A DNA stretch of 64,000 nucleotides from Globodera rostochiensis (GCA_018350325.1 JAEVLN010000002.1:5625456-5689455); one strand, 5' to 3'; counted from the first letter of the stretch, positions 33,509 to 46,560 are shown. Notes: generated by a model from the letters alone, not told the origin. Numbers and translations are program-made.

Positions 33509-33853
33509 GACGAATTTATAATGTGTTATATATAAATCGACGTGTCGATTCGCGTTATTAGTGCTTAAAAGTGTTTATGATGCGACAGTTAGATTTGTTT
33601 TTCATATAAATCATAATCCTATAATAATTAGATTTATAATAAAATTCTTGAGTAAAATAAATAATTTCTGCCACAAAACTTATGCTCAAAACCGTACATC
33701 TTCTGTAAAATAAATAATTTCTGCCGCAAAACTTATGGAAATAAAAAATCCAAAGTTCCTAAGCCGAAGCTTCGCCTATCTCGACAAAACATTTTTAAGC
33801 ACTAAAATCGCGAACTGTCTTATTAATTTATGAATAACACATAATAATTTGTC
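33509..33853. mobile_element. Palindromic MITE-like element
   Basis: Left arm 33,509-33,579 and right arm 33,787-33,853 are imperfect inverted repeats (GACGAATTTATAATGTGTTA against GACAAATTATTATGTGTTAT; then TTAGTGCTTAAAAGTGTTT against TTTAGTGCTTAAAAATGTTT). The centre holds two copies of GTAAAATAAATAATTTCTGC at 33,652 and 33,705. No target duplication was recognised. A foldback-type or MITE-like insertion is likely. Confidence 0.6.
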
Positions 33854-36591
33854 TTCAGGTAACAAAAAATAGTTGTATAAAATAAAAATTAAACAATATA
33901 AAAGAAAAAATCTGGATCGAGTCTATTGCACACAGATTCAGACTGAATTTATACTGGAATTTTTGGATTTTGTCTGCAAAGAACTCAAACTTATTTTGTA
34001 AATAAAGCATTTTGAATGATTCGTTTTAACGAATATCTCGAGAATGGTCAAAATCAGAATTAAATTCGTATAATACAATAAATTACATAACTTTACTAAG
34101 ATAATTACCCAAAGGCAAATTGAGCTAACCTACAAGTATTAAAAAATGATAAATTACATTGAGATTTAATTACAAAAGTTTACTTATATGAATCCAAAAA
34201 ATATTTCAGTAATGAGAAATAAAAAGTTATTTTAAATTAATTATGTTATTATAATAAAATTTAAATCCAAAAGAGACCCAAAAGGTGAAGAAATAAATAC
34301 TAGGGCATATCTTCCGAAGTGGTGATTGGATTCCACTGAAGGATATAATAATTACAAAAACGTATTAATAATGTAAATAACAATATATAATATCTTATAA
34401 AGATAAATATATATAATACGGTCAGACTCAAGCAAAAATAAAAAAATTATTACTGAGAAAAAATTTTTCAAATTGCTTGTACAAGTCCAAATAAAATAAA
34501 TAACTAAACTTTAACATTAATTGTCGTTAATAACAAAAATTATAATGGTTTCAAAATTAGAACAAAAAATCTATAGAATGGTTAACGGTGCATCTCGCGC
34601 AAAGTAGCATTTTATTATGCAAAAGGCATTTATTTAGATAGAATTTGAATATTTCAAATTACCTACAATTAAAAACCCACAATCAACAAGCAACAAATCC
34701 ATCAGTTTTCTTAACTCACTTCCATTCTTCACGCAATCGCTTGGAGATAAAAAAATATTATATGGGGGGGGGGGATCTTCGTAAGGTGTAATAAAGCTCA
34801 ATCACCATTTGTCAATATGCTTGATTTTGTATTGCATATAATCTGTTTATTTTAGTTCGGCGTCAATTATTTGGCAATTATATTTTGACTTATGGCGCCA
34901 TATTGTATAAGTTTTTCTCCTTAGGCTTTGGCACTTTTCTAAGGTGTTTTTTAATTTTAGGTTTTATCTTTGTTTGGGCTTCGCGTTGGCACTAAAACGC
35001 TGAAATGGGAATTTCGCTAAAAATTGCTTAAAATCAAACACCTTCAAGACAAAATATTTTTTTTGAGTTTTTCATATTCTATTATATGATAAAAACAAAC
35101 ATAGAGTATTAAGTTTGTTAAATTTTTTTCAATTTAGTTCATTATTTAAGCAGCAGAAGAGTGTAACAACCAAATTTTATTCTATATTTAAATTTACAAT
35201 TTTTCTTTATTGTGCATGTGCAGTGTCTTTGTTTCATTCTTAAAATTAATTTCTGATAATTATATGTATATTATCATCATTGTTGTTGAAGTGGTTGATT
35301 TGGCGTAAGACGGCCTTTAACTTTTCTATTAACATGTCTAATAATCCTTCTTTATTGCATCCTTAATTTGTTTTCCTCTTAAAAAATTCTATCGCACTGT
35401 ATTTCAAACCCATGACCCTTTATTATATGGGTGCCATCATTCAAATTAATTATTCAACATGCAAAAATGCTAAACAATTTAAAAGCTGCTATATAAAGGG
35501 AAATTGAAGTAATTGTTAAACTAAACTAAAACCATTATAAGAAAAATAATAACCACCTAATATTTGCATTCATAAATACAATAATAAAGCGACTTTAACT
35601 CATTGTTTTTTATTGACTAAAATTTCATTTAGTTGCTATTATGACTATAAAGTTGTCGTCTTCACAAATAATAATAAAAGTGATTATTTCGCGATTGTGA
35701 TTGTAAATCAATTTTTTTAATAAAATTTAAAAGAAAACATTTAATGACGAACCTAAAAAAATTGACGACTAAATCAATTTAACTCATTGAATAAATATTT
35801 TAAATTTAAATAAGTTTTTTTTATCTGGCATGGTTTTTGCTGATAAATCCTGAATATACAAAAGTTTGTTTTAATCGCTTGACCAAAATGGTATTAAAAA
35901 CATTTTTATAATTTTACAGACATGAGGAATAAATTGTACAAAAAAGTTTAATTAAGTGAAGCAATCACCCTTACTGAATAAAAATGAAGCCATTCCATTG
36001 TTAAATATTTAAAAAAATAAATTTTGGTGAAAATATTAAAAAAATATACGTTTTTTAAATAATTGAGTTGCGAGTTAATTTTAACTACCCGTTATGTCTG
36101 CACACACTATTGGTGGCATAGTCAAGTAACTACAAATTAAATTTACTAGTTTACGTATAATGTTATGACACGGATGAGCAAGTTTGTTAAAAGAAGTGAT
36201 TTCAATTCATAAGGACGACTATTTTACCTACCACGGTTGACTTGACTGGAAAGCATGATAGAATTTAAAATAAAAATGAGACAAAAATAAATTAAACATT
36301 ATAAAATATTTTTAAATTAAAATTTGATTTTATAAAGCAAAGTTAGAAAAAGTATATGGAAAGCCGACGGACAGCGGAATTCCGTATCTTTTGAATCAAA
36401 CAAAATGATAAAACAATTTAAATAAATAATAAATAATCTAGAAACTAGTCAATAATAATGTTGCATATTAACCATATTTAATATTTATAAACAACAATCT
36501 TTAGCAAGAAAATATAAACACAAATATATGACCGATATAGTGCGTTGGCCTAATTAATTTAAATATGCCGATTGTTTAAATAAGTAAAGAA
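33854..36591. other. AT-rich stretch without a gene
   Basis: A-rich to about 34,750, then a short T-rich segment to about 35,400, then A-rich again. An 11-G run lies at 34,764. No exon-like island of note. Confidence 0.55.
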
Positions 36592-36673
36592 GTGCATTTG
36601 AATGAAGCTGCTGGAGCACTGTGCGGGAAAAGCAGCCGAAGCACTTTTGTTGTACAGCAATTTTTTAATATAA
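36592..36673 (+). CDS. Duplicated exon-like island, copy 1
   Basis: ATG at 36,602 opens 23 codons, MKLLEHCAGKAAEALLLYSN and three more, before TAA. The first 49 bp (36,592-36,640) recur at 36,995-37,044. Within the shared frame the only substitution is CTG to CTA, which keeps leucine, suggestive but not proof of coding. The stretch looks like a signal-peptide or coding start. Unidentified. Confidence 0.25.
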
Positions 36674-36994
36674 AATGGGATATTAATCTTATTCTTCTTT
36701 TAAAAATTTATTCTACAAATCGGGTGCTTGTTCATTAAAACGTGAAAAAATAAATTAGACTAGATAATTGGGATAATGTTCCAAAAATCCAAATCATTTT
36801 GAGTCTTTACAAAGTTCACTATTCTATATTTAATTTAAGTCTTAATAACTTACAGAAACTAAATCCTAAAAATAAATTGTTATTATAAAAAAAGATATTC
36901 AAATTTATTTGGATGTCAATGGAAGATAAACTTTTACAGCTAAGTTTATTGACTTAAAAAATAAAACTGAAAACTTAAACAATATGCGCGGATT

Positions 36995-37082
36995 GTGCAT
37001 TTGAATGAAGCTGCTAGAGCACTGTGCGGGAAAAGCAGGCCGAACTGCTGTTTTTCGCGTCAGCTACCTGTTTCGGGCATGA
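36995..37082 (+). CDS. Duplicated exon-like island, copy 2
   Basis: Second copy of the island at 36,592, 403 bp away. From ATG at 37,005 it reads MKLLEHCAGKA as in copy 1, then an inserted G shifts the frame to GRTAVFRVSYLFRA and TGA at 37,080. One copy may be the decayed one. On the minus strand a frame overlapping the end of this island (PRNAVDESSCLVLSCPLRR, from about 37,150) is also open. Confidence 0.22.
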
Positions 37083-38701
37083 TATGACGTATGCCTACGC
37101 AGCGGACAGGATAAAACTAAACAAGAAGATTCGTCGACTGCATTTCTGGGCATGTGGAAATAACAATTTTTAAATAAACTGATAATAAATACGTTGATAC
37201 CTATGTCACAAAGCAATAAGACAATTGTTCTTACGTCAAATGTATTGTATTTGATAATATTAACACGAATCAGCAAACTGCTAAAACTTACTAAAGAAAT
37301 AATTGTTTAAAAAAACTATTAATTTTGTCGCGAAAATAACAAAATAATTATTACGTATTGAAATAGAAAATTTAATAAAATTATTTAGTTAAAATAAAGT
37401 TGGTTTCTTTTAAAGAGGCAAAGTATTAGCTGAGAAATGCCCCAAAAATGAAGAACGCGGTCATGTGATAATTTAAAAACCCTAATTAGTCTGTCGATTT
37501 ATTAATAAGAAAGTTAGAAAGCAAAAGGTATTTAATAATAAAAACGCAAGCAATGAAAAACAAACAGAATACGTAATAACAATACTACCTCAACAACCAC
37601 CGCGGTGACTCATATGATGGAATTAAATAATAATAACAACATCTTATCAAAATTTATTAGTATAGGAGAGTTATCCTTAAACATTATATTGATCGTTTTT
37701 AAATCTATAATACAGTCATCAAGTTTAATGCTCAGATTCTGCCAAATCAAGCAACAACGGAAACCTATTTTTCCAAATCTTGTTTTTGTTTTAGCTGTAT
37801 CTTGTTTTTTTTCTAAGGCTAAAACAAACAGAAATTTTATTCCATGTAATTTCTGTGCATATGTATGATGCTGGAAACAATGGTTTAAAAATATTTTTTG
37901 GGGTATTTGAAAATTTTTTGAATTTTCATTTTTTTGGTCATTAAAATTGGGGGAATGTTAAGAGAAAATTCATTCTTAAAGAAAAGCATTTCCAATCAAT
38001 TTGGTATATAAAATGCAGAAAATTACGCGCAATTTTTGTGTCAAAGTATTCGATGAAAAGGTTTGAGTTCAAAAAGTTAAAGTCAATTTTTCGAAAAAAA
38101 TGAAATTTCACAAAAAAAATCATAACAAAACAATTTTTAGAATAGAAATTTTCAAAAACTCATCAATTAGATAAATAGCTTATTTAAAATAGTTTTTAAT
38201 AGAACAAAAAAATAAACTATTTATCTAAATGTACGCCCAAAAAAGTTAATGACAAAAATTTACTTTTTGAATAAAGTAATTACTTCTAAGGTTTTTGAAT
38301 TTTCCGTTACAATGTAATTTTTTGCGAGTTGTGAAACGGACGGATATTCAAAAAAAAACGGAGTACGGATCTATCCAAAAAAATCAAAATTATAAATTAA
38401 AAATTGCTGGTGGCGGCGCTTTGAGAAAAAAATATTTTCATAATACGAGTTTAAATAATAATTATAGAAATAAAGTAAAAACTATAATAGTTAAAATAAT
38501 TATTAAATAAAAAATGGCCAAAGCAAAACCAGTTGATTCAGAATGTCATATAACAAACTTTTGTAAAACAAATTATATTGAATTGTACGGGTTATAGAAA
38601 ATGTATGCGTTTTAGATTACGAGAATGGACTTTTATTAAAAAAAAGTTGATTTGAATTGTAGTTTTATAAAGACAGCATTAGAATACAGAATTAACAATA
38701 A
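37083..38701. other. AT-rich stretch, no firm gene
   Basis: A-rich with one open frame at 37,605-37,868 that has no recognisable features. The word AGAAGATTCGTCGACTGC at 37,124 is identical to one at 17,128. Confidence 0.45.
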
Positions 38702-38857
38702 TATGTTAAAACAAGGAGTGATGTCTGTGAAATGAGAAAAATTTACTCTCCGGCTCAGTGCTGTCAACTAAATGGTGTGGTAGCCGTGACGCATGGCAAC
38801 TACACCACTTTTTTAAAATTCACTCCAATTATTTTTTTAAAAGTGCAACTCTACTAA
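38702..38857 (+). CDS. Small open frame, unidentified
   Basis: Fifty-one codons are open to TAA, and an ATG at 38,732 would give MRKIYSPAQCCQLNGVVAVT followed by HGNYTTFLKF. The first half is GC-rich with mixed codons, the second half AT-rich. Another plus-strand frame over the same island is also open. It may be an exon followed by intron. No family recognised. Confidence 0.25.
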   Translation, partial: YVKTRSDVCEMRKIYSPAQCCQLNGVVAVTHGNYTTFLKFTPIIFLKVQLY

Positions 38858-40723
38858 AGTGTAAAGAAATTAATACTTTATAAAAAGTTATCAACAAATA
38901 ATTAAACAAATTCTATCACATTCGGAATATATGTATGATCATCTTTGGTCAAAAATTGTTTTGAATCTGTAGCCAAAATAGCGCGCGTGGGCAGCCGGCA
39001 AGGAAGAGCAGTAAATAAAATTGTTACCTTTTAACAAAGAACTCACTCATAACGTGACAATTCAAATAATTATGCAAAAGTGACTAAGCTGAAGCAGATA
39101 TTCAACGAAGTAAAAGAATGAATCGACCCAAGTGATAAATCGCATGGCGTTCGAGTATATTGATTTTGGATGGCATTTAATTTTACGTAATAAAAAACAA
39201 ATCAGCTGTCACCAAATTTGTCGCTATGTAATTCTATCATTGAACAAAATTAAAACAAATAAAAGAAGACAAAACGATCTAAATATTTCAATGAAAATCT
39301 TTTATTAATTCATTTTGCAACACAACTGGGCATTCAAAAGTTTATTTCTTGAAAATTAAAGTTTATTAACTCTTTGCTGTCATGAAAACTGAACAAACAT
39401 TTAATTTTAAATTCCAAATAAATTAAACTATGTATATTTGAGTCCAAATATTATGTAAACAAGAAAATATGAATTTAAAATCTTGTTTAAGATTTTACAG
39501 AGAAATATTCAAATATTTTGCATTTTATTTATTATTTATTAATTGATGCATAAATTCATTAATTAACCTAATGGAGAAGAAACAAAAATGATCCTTATTA
39601 TTTTATAAATTATGAATAATTTATACCGAGAATTGTTTAACAAAACTTTTTTATTGTCATCGGAATGTGCAGACAAAAAATTGAGAACTGGTGCATAGAC
39701 AAATTTGTGCAAATTATCGGGAAAAGGTTTGTTGTGAGTTTGTTTAAGGAGAAAAGGCTCAAACTGGTTTAGCAAATAGATATTGAAGCAGTGCTTGTCC
39801 ACATGAATCAGCGTTAAAATAATAAATTGTACTCAAATCTGTTCTAATAGAGCATAAATGAAATATACTAATTAGCGTTTTCTTGAAATTAATCCAAATT
39901 TGTGAATCTTTTTTGTGAAAAGTTTATTTTTTCAAAAATTGATATAACTTTTTGAATTAAAATTGCATAACATTATTTTGGTTGAAAAATTTTGCCGATT
40001 TCTCTGCATTTTATTACACCAAAATCATTCGAAGTACTTGACACATATAATTTAATCACACTCAGTCTTTGCCTTGGGGCTCCCATCGATGAGTTGTGAG
40101 AAACAATTTGGACAATTTTGATGTAAATGAAACAAAATAAAATAATAAGGATTCTGATAACAATTTATAATACCCCTTTGATAATTAAACAAACATAAAA
40201 TATATTACACCATTTTATTAAAACAGCTTGCAAAATGTTGATTCTAATGACCCTTTTATTTTCATGATAAATAAAAATTTCACTTTGTATAAACACATTA
40301 AAATAACAGAAACGAGCAAGACGGAGGACCGGGTGATTAGTTAAATTTTTAAAGTTTATCTTCAAAAATAAATTTCTAAAGCCATAAATATTAAAAACTT
40401 AAAAAGAAAAATCTAAGTAAACCGATATCGAATTATCGCACACGACTTGGAGGCAACACAGGAAAAGATAATGAGTAATATTTTAAACATAAGGTCAATG
40501 TGAAGTTGCAAAAAAAAGATTTGTATTTAAATATTCATAAACTAAGTATTGGTTGCGTTGGCAAAATATTTATGCCCGCTGTAGTGATGAATCATAATTT
40601 AACAAAATTCTTGCAAAAAACTTACCACAAAAACAATTAAATACTATATAAACATATTGCTTTTAAATTGTTGTATTAAAATAACTAGTCATACGAATTT
40701 GCCAACTGCGTTAAAAATACATG
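38858..40723. other. A-rich stretch without a gene
   Basis: A-rich low-complexity sequence with a small GC island at 38,980-39,010. Frames on the minus strand (39,563-39,802; 40,165-40,365) show no protein-like composition. Confidence 0.5.
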
Positions 40724-40819
40724 TCAAAAAATAATAAAACAATTGTTACTTATTGTCAAATTATTACACGCGTTATTCAGTCCCCACTCCTCTTCCTCCT
40801 CACTGTCCGATATTGGCTC
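40724..40819 (-). CDS. Acidic exon-like island, unidentified
   Basis: On the minus strand the frame reads EPISDSEEEEEWGLNNAC after stop codons, so an upstream splice junction (an AG at about 40,820) would be needed. The run of Glu codons alternates GAG and GAA, as in real acidic tails. A donor-like GTGTAA follows the GGACTGAATAACGC end. The plus strand here is a TCC/CTC pyrimidine tract, so chance composition cannot be excluded. Confidence 0.25.
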   Translation of the reverse strand, partial: EPISDSEEEEEWGLNNACNNLTISNNCFIIF

Positions 40820-41335
40820 TTTTTATTATTTTTTTGTTGTTTACATAATATAAAATGAATAATTTTTGTTTTTATTATTTTTTACAAAAACGCTGCACCT
40901 AAACAACGTAAGGTTAATTAAAGGGAGGGATGATCCAAACAAATTGGCAAACCAACTTGGCGGTGCCGTTTACAGAAACTTGAAACTGGAAATTAATTAA
41001 TTTGCTTTAAAATAATTTGTAGCCAAATGAAAATACAAACAAAAATCATGAAAGAACTGTGAAAAAATCCTTCGCTTAAAACTAATATCTTTGCACAATA
41101 AAGATGAGCAGTATAAAACAAATAATAATGAAAAATAAAGAAATAGTTGTTCATCTAAAGCGGTATATGTAAAAGTAATGCAAAAAAGTTGAATAGTTGA
41201 CACATAACTTGTAGAAGGCAATACGATTTAATGGCAAAAAGAATAACAATGGCAATAACATTTTTGTTGTGCACTGCACAGAACGCCAAAGAACACAACA
41301 ACCCCATTAATCCCAAACTTTATACTAATTTGCAG

Positions 41336-41535
41336 GTACGCGCTGCAGAGTGTCAAATTGCTGGAGGAGGCGTGTTTGGTGTGCAACCAAGATATTTTTG
41401 CCAAACATTTGGAGTAGAGCGGGACTGCAGACTCCAGCCAGCAGATGGCATCTGACCTACACCAAATACTGCTCAACACGCAGCATACCGTCAAACTAAA
41501 AGCCGTTCATCCGTTTAAAGTAAAACCAACACCAA
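41336..41535 (+). CDS. Exon-like island with an in-frame TAG
   Basis: After an acceptor (TACTAATTTGCAG) the frame reads ALQSVKLLEEACLVCNQDIF and AKHLE, with a CxxC. It could stop at a GTAGAG donor (41,414). If it is not spliced there, TAG follows but the same frame stays protein-like for another 42 codons (QMASDLHQILLNTQHTVKLK) to TAA at 41,545. Either the first part is an exon and the second is chance, or this is one gene with a nonsense change. The region is clearly denser than its flanks. Not assigned. Confidence 0.3.
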
Positions 41536-42112
41536 GCAGCTCACCCTAAATTAAACAAGTTCGAACTAGTCGCTATGTTCTTATCAAATCATAATTAAAG
41601 AAACCAGTAAAATTAATTGGAACAAATTATGTAATATCGAACAAAGATATAGAAATAAATAAAAACGACAACACTTCAAAATTAAGTTGCAGTTATGGGA
41701 TATATTTAATCATTAATTAATTTAAAAATAAATACAAATAATTATTATAATTTTGAATTAATGTGCAGTCAAAATAAGAGGCTGCCCAAAAATATGCATT
41801 AAAGTGGTAATTTTTTATGCTTTAATGCAAACCATAATATTATAATAAAATTAAAATAATGGTCAAAAACATTTAATTTTTATTCACATAATTCCCTAAA
41901 ATTTATAAGGGCATATAGAATAATTAAAGAAATGATGCAATAATTCAATCGCTCGCAAGAGAACTTAATGCACTTTCGAGATTAGATATTAACAATTTCT
42001 CATTAATTAACGCTTATTTCTGAATTGCGATAAAAATAATTTATTAGAATATGATAATAGAAAAGATTTTACCAAATTTATGTAGGGCCTTTGTTAAAAG
42101 AATTCACCAAAC

Positions 42113-42310
42113 ATGTTTTTAGTAGATAGAGATTGGAATTTTGGAAAAGCCGGGCTCGAGTACCCGGATTTAACATCACTCAATACGTGCAACGAAAACC
42201 ACTATTATAGGTTTTGCAAAACTTTTTTAAGTAAAGAAGCTTTTTACGCTGCAATTTTTGAATTTGTAGAAAATTTCTTATGTAAGAAATTAATTTTTTG
42301 TCAAGACTAA
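42113..42310 (+). CDS. Small open frame, unidentified
   Basis: A 65-codon frame from ATG whose first half has mixed composition (WNFGKAGLEYPDLTSLNTCN, then HYYRFCKTF), while the second half is AT-driven. The central GC patch CCGGGCTCGAGTACCCGG is almost palindromic. No family recognised. An exon or a chance frame. Confidence 0.25.
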   Translation: MFLVDRDWNFGKAGLEYPDLTSLNTCNENHYYRFCKTFLSKEAFYAAIFEFVENFLCKKLIFCQD

Positions 42311-44187
42311 AAAACAAGAATTATACGAAATTTTTTTATTCCGCCATCTTAATGTTCTTGTTAGAGCGCGGATTTTAAGTTGTTTAACTTTTGTGCATAA
42401 ATGTTGAAGAAAGATGCTCCAAAACGCATTTGCACATAATGAAATAGAGCCACTTAAGCAATTATTAAAACAACTCTTAAATTATTATAAAGATAAAAGT
42501 TTATTATGCTTGAAATCCATATCATTGAAAACTTTGGAAACCTATATTTTTAAGTAAAATTACTAACCAAAGAGTTTATAAGTTTGAAATGCATTTAAAT
42601 AATAAAGATTAAAATACTTTTTACATTTATCGTCAATATAATAAAAATAAATGAAAGAATACCTACCAACAAATTGATTTTTCTCATTAAAATGCAAAAT
42701 TTTGATGCAGTTAAACTAAAGCTTTTTTTTAATAAGTATAACAAAAATCGGTGTTGTGCTTTAGGCTGTCGTGAAATAGCAATTTATTATAAAACTAAGA
42801 AAATTTAAAATTATTAATAAAAATGAGTGAAAAAGTGCTACCAAGCAATTTGAAAGAAGTTAGTACAGAGACAAGATTATTTTAAAAAACTATAAATAAG
42901 AATCTGAGTATAATTATGCAAAAAAAAACAATTATCAGTTCAAATTAAATTTAGCGTGTACCCAAAGTAAAGAAGATGACACCACTCCATGTTAAAAAAA
43001 ATAGTTTATTAGGGCAAAAAATTATTATAAAGAAAAAAATAACAATAAAAAACGTTGGCCGAGCGCCGCAGATAAAATATTGAATATTATTAAAATTATA
43101 TTATTTATTAAATAAAACTTTTTTTTTAAATAAAAAAAAGAAATTAAAAACAAAAACCTTTAAAATAAATATATAATAATAATTTATGGAAAAAGTAAAA
43201 ACAAACACACAATGAAAAGCAACAAAAAAAAAAAACTAACGACCCAGTATTTGCTTTGAGGAAAGATAAACAAGAATAATCAATCAGAAAGTTGATATTT
43301 ATTTTTTGAATAAAATCAAACTAATTTCCTAGAATTTGGACCTATATTAATACCAAAAAAACAATTTAAAGATGTTTTATTACACCTATAATAATGTAAT
43401 AACCAAATATGTTATTAGAATTAGGGATGAGAAGACTAGACTCTCTCTCACAGCCGTGAGCTAATGATCTTTAAAATTAAAAAATTAACAAATTGATTAA
43501 AATTAACTTGACCAAATACATATTTTATTCTAACGATAAGTTTATTTTCAAACTTTTTGAGAATTTTAATTTAATAACAAAATTATAATATATTTTTTTG
43601 ACATTAAGTTGTTGAATGATAAAAATGAAATAATTGACAAGTATTATTACCTCTAAAAGAGGCAAACGTTAAATTAATAACAGTTCAAAAACTAATATTT
43701 ATCTGCTCAAATACTATCCCAATTAGTGGGAAATAAACAGACTTTGCTTTCTTGGGAAACGGTGAAAAGTTTAATAAAATCAACCAATGAATTTCGTAAG
43801 AAATAAATATACAAAGCTGCAAAAGCACCGCATCATCGTCAAAAAAAGCGACATAACTTGTGAAAAAACTCACAAAAAATTTCGGTATTCTGTTATTTTA
43901 TAAAAATTGCTTAAATTTATAATAAACTATAAATATAAACAAATAATTTAAAAAATTAGCCCATACGAATATCCACCGGCCGAAAATTTTGATTGGGGAT
44001 AATTGCAAATGAATATTAATAGAAAATCCATTTAAATATTTAGTTCCTAAAGAATTATTGTATAAAAAAAGCCAAAACAAATTGGCACCAAATGCGAGAT
44101 GAGTAAAACCTGTCAGAAAGAAGCTAGCATTGACCAAAATAAAATAAGCAAAGACAATCACAAAATAAAACAAGAAACTGTCCATAC
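42311..44187. other. A-rich stretch without a gene
   Basis: Very A-rich, with long A and AAAT runs. Nothing identifiable apart from chance frames. Confidence 0.6.
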
Positions 44188-44369
44188 CTTCACAACAACA
44201 ATTATCAGCATCTGACGGATTTTTTGCCCCAGGGCATGGTGCTGAAATGGGGAGGGCAAAAGGAAGTCTCAAACTTCTTTAGGCACACACATTTAACTGG
44301 GCACATCGTCTCTTCGTACACAACATTGTCGGAACAAGACGGAAACACATCGCCAAAAATGGTAAAAAA
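44188..44369 (-). CDS. Exon-like island with two competing readings
   Basis: Reading 1: a 54-nt exon at 44,188-44,241 on the minus strand, with an excellent acceptor (TTTTGCCCTCCCCATTTCAG) and donor (GTATGG), encoding HHALGQKIRQMLIIVVVK. Reading 2: an unspliced 55-codon frame (44,369 to 44,205) that is Cys-rich, with SCSDNVVYEETMCPVKCVC then FCPPHF, the spacing of a small disulphide-bonded domain. Both cannot be right at the overlap. Splice signals favour reading 1, composition favours reading 2. A third frame (124 codons) overlaps both and is the least likely. Confidence 0.3.
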
Positions 44370-46560
44370 TTAACCAATAAAAATGAGGCATTTTAAGATG
44401 CAAAATAAATATTAAATTCACATACTTTTTATTATTAAAACCACTTAAATAAGATTGCTGCTCTGTGAGATTAAAAAATCAACTGTGATTTTTAAAAAAT
44501 TATGTTATTAGGTACCCGAAACTATTAATTGATTCACTAAAAAAATAAACACCAAAACAACCTGATAGATTTTAAATTACAAATACAAGCAAAATTTTAA
44601 TAAAATAAATCAAGGCAAAATCATATTACTATCCAAGAAGCGAAGATAAAATTGCTAATTAAATTTACAACGATTAATTGTTTACAATCAAGAAGTACAT
44701 CGTCTTCGGTAAAAAATATTATCTTTCATCATTTTAGAGCATATGCTTGGTTAAATAGAACATAAATAAAATCATAAAATAAATCAGAATTAACATATAA
44801 TATTTGCAAATCTAAAAAAGGTTTAATCAAACTTATCACACAATAGAATGAAAATTTTTTATAAAACCAATAATAATATTCCTAAATATTTCGGTAAAAA
44901 ATAATTATAAATTATCTAAACTCTGATTACCTGAAATCTTAAACGTGAACTTCGTCCGTGATAATAAAGATTTAATTATGATTTTATATCTTTCCATTTA
45001 TAGTTTGGATGGCAGAATGGCATGATTTTTTCTTTTGTAACACCCAAAAAATGGAGTGGCATTTGAAGTTAGTGCAAAAAAAAAATTAATATAACCGCCA
45101 AAAAGAAGAATAGAATTTTAATTTTAATAACAATTATTCATCAAATCTTCATAAAGTGACCATGCCAAGAAATTGTTTTAAAATTTTTATTAATTAAGAT
45201 AATGAAAAGCGAACTTTAAACGACGTTAGAGCGTTTGGCCATTTACCTTTATTGAAAAACTTAAATCATAAAAATCAAACACCCAAATACAAAAAACAAT
45301 TGATCGTTTTAATCACGAAGAGAAAAAAACACGAAATCGGGCTACATCTTCTGAGTTATTTTATAGCTCCGTTGGAGTAAGAACAAGAAAACCCATGACG
45401 GTGTTCAATTTAAAAATATGCTGTGTTAATACACAATGTCTTCTTCTTAAATACAAAACAATTTGAAAGATATATATTAATTAAAAACTAATACGATTTA
45501 TTTAAAATATCAAAAGCGAATATTTTACGAACTGAATTATCAAAAAGTAATAATAAAAATAAATTGTATTTTAACTTAGCTTCGCATTTTATACAGCGAC
45601 GACATGCAAATTAACTTAATTGATTTCCAAAAGGAACTTTATTTATCAATTTTATTTATTTTTAAAATAATGTTTGTGTGTTTATTTGGCTAAAAAATTA
45701 TAAACTAATAGCTAAGTATACCCTGACTTCGACTGATTGAATTTTTTTTATGCAAGATGCCGGCTAAATAATTATAGGTGTAGCAGAAAATTTACTAATA
45801 ACAGAAGTTCTATTCTTAATACATAACAAAAAAATATTGGTGAACGATTAATTTAATAATGAAAAAAGAATAAAAAAACTCCAAAAAACAAGCAAATATG
45901 AAAATTATTAAGTTCAAATAGGTGCGAAGAAATCTAAAATTTATTTAGAAAAAATAAGGGATATTCCAATCATTGAACATGCTGTTAAATATTTTTGTTT
46001 TTTAAAATTTAATTGGCTAAGAGTGGCCGCCGTTAGCTCCACAATAACAAGGCCCGAACATTATCACCGTATTTAAATCGTTAAAAGTTTTTTTATGATT
46101 CTCAGGGAATCACAAAATAAATAAACTAAATTAAAATTCCAAAACTATTGATTTAATTAATACATTATAAACCATTTTTCAAGAAGACAAACCAAAAAAA
46201 TCCTCAAAATGCCACTAAAAATTTTTTTCAAAAAACTGACCACAACTTTTTGAATTTTCAACATTTCTTCAAATATTATTGATTGGAAATTTTAAGGATT
46301 TTTCTACAATTTGTGAACCTAAAGATATAAGATCACTCAACTTTGAACTGAATTATGAATTTTTGAAATAATCAGTAAATTTGCATAATAGAGAAAAAAA
46401 TTAGCTATTTACAAATTAAAGTGTTTTTGCAAATCTTTATTCTAAAATTATTATGAAATTTTTTTGTGAAAAATTCATTTATTGAAAAATTGACAATAAC
46501 TCATTGAATTCAAAACATTGCATAACAATATTATAGTTGATAAATTACGCTTATTTTCTA
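44370..46560. other. A-rich stretch without a gene
   Basis: A-rich low-complexity sequence. No exon-like island of note. Confidence 0.55.

Noticed and set aside
43898..44272. 124-codon minus-strand frame
   Set aside because: M/P/C-rich start overlaps a better exon reading, and the rest is AT-driven hydrophobic codons.
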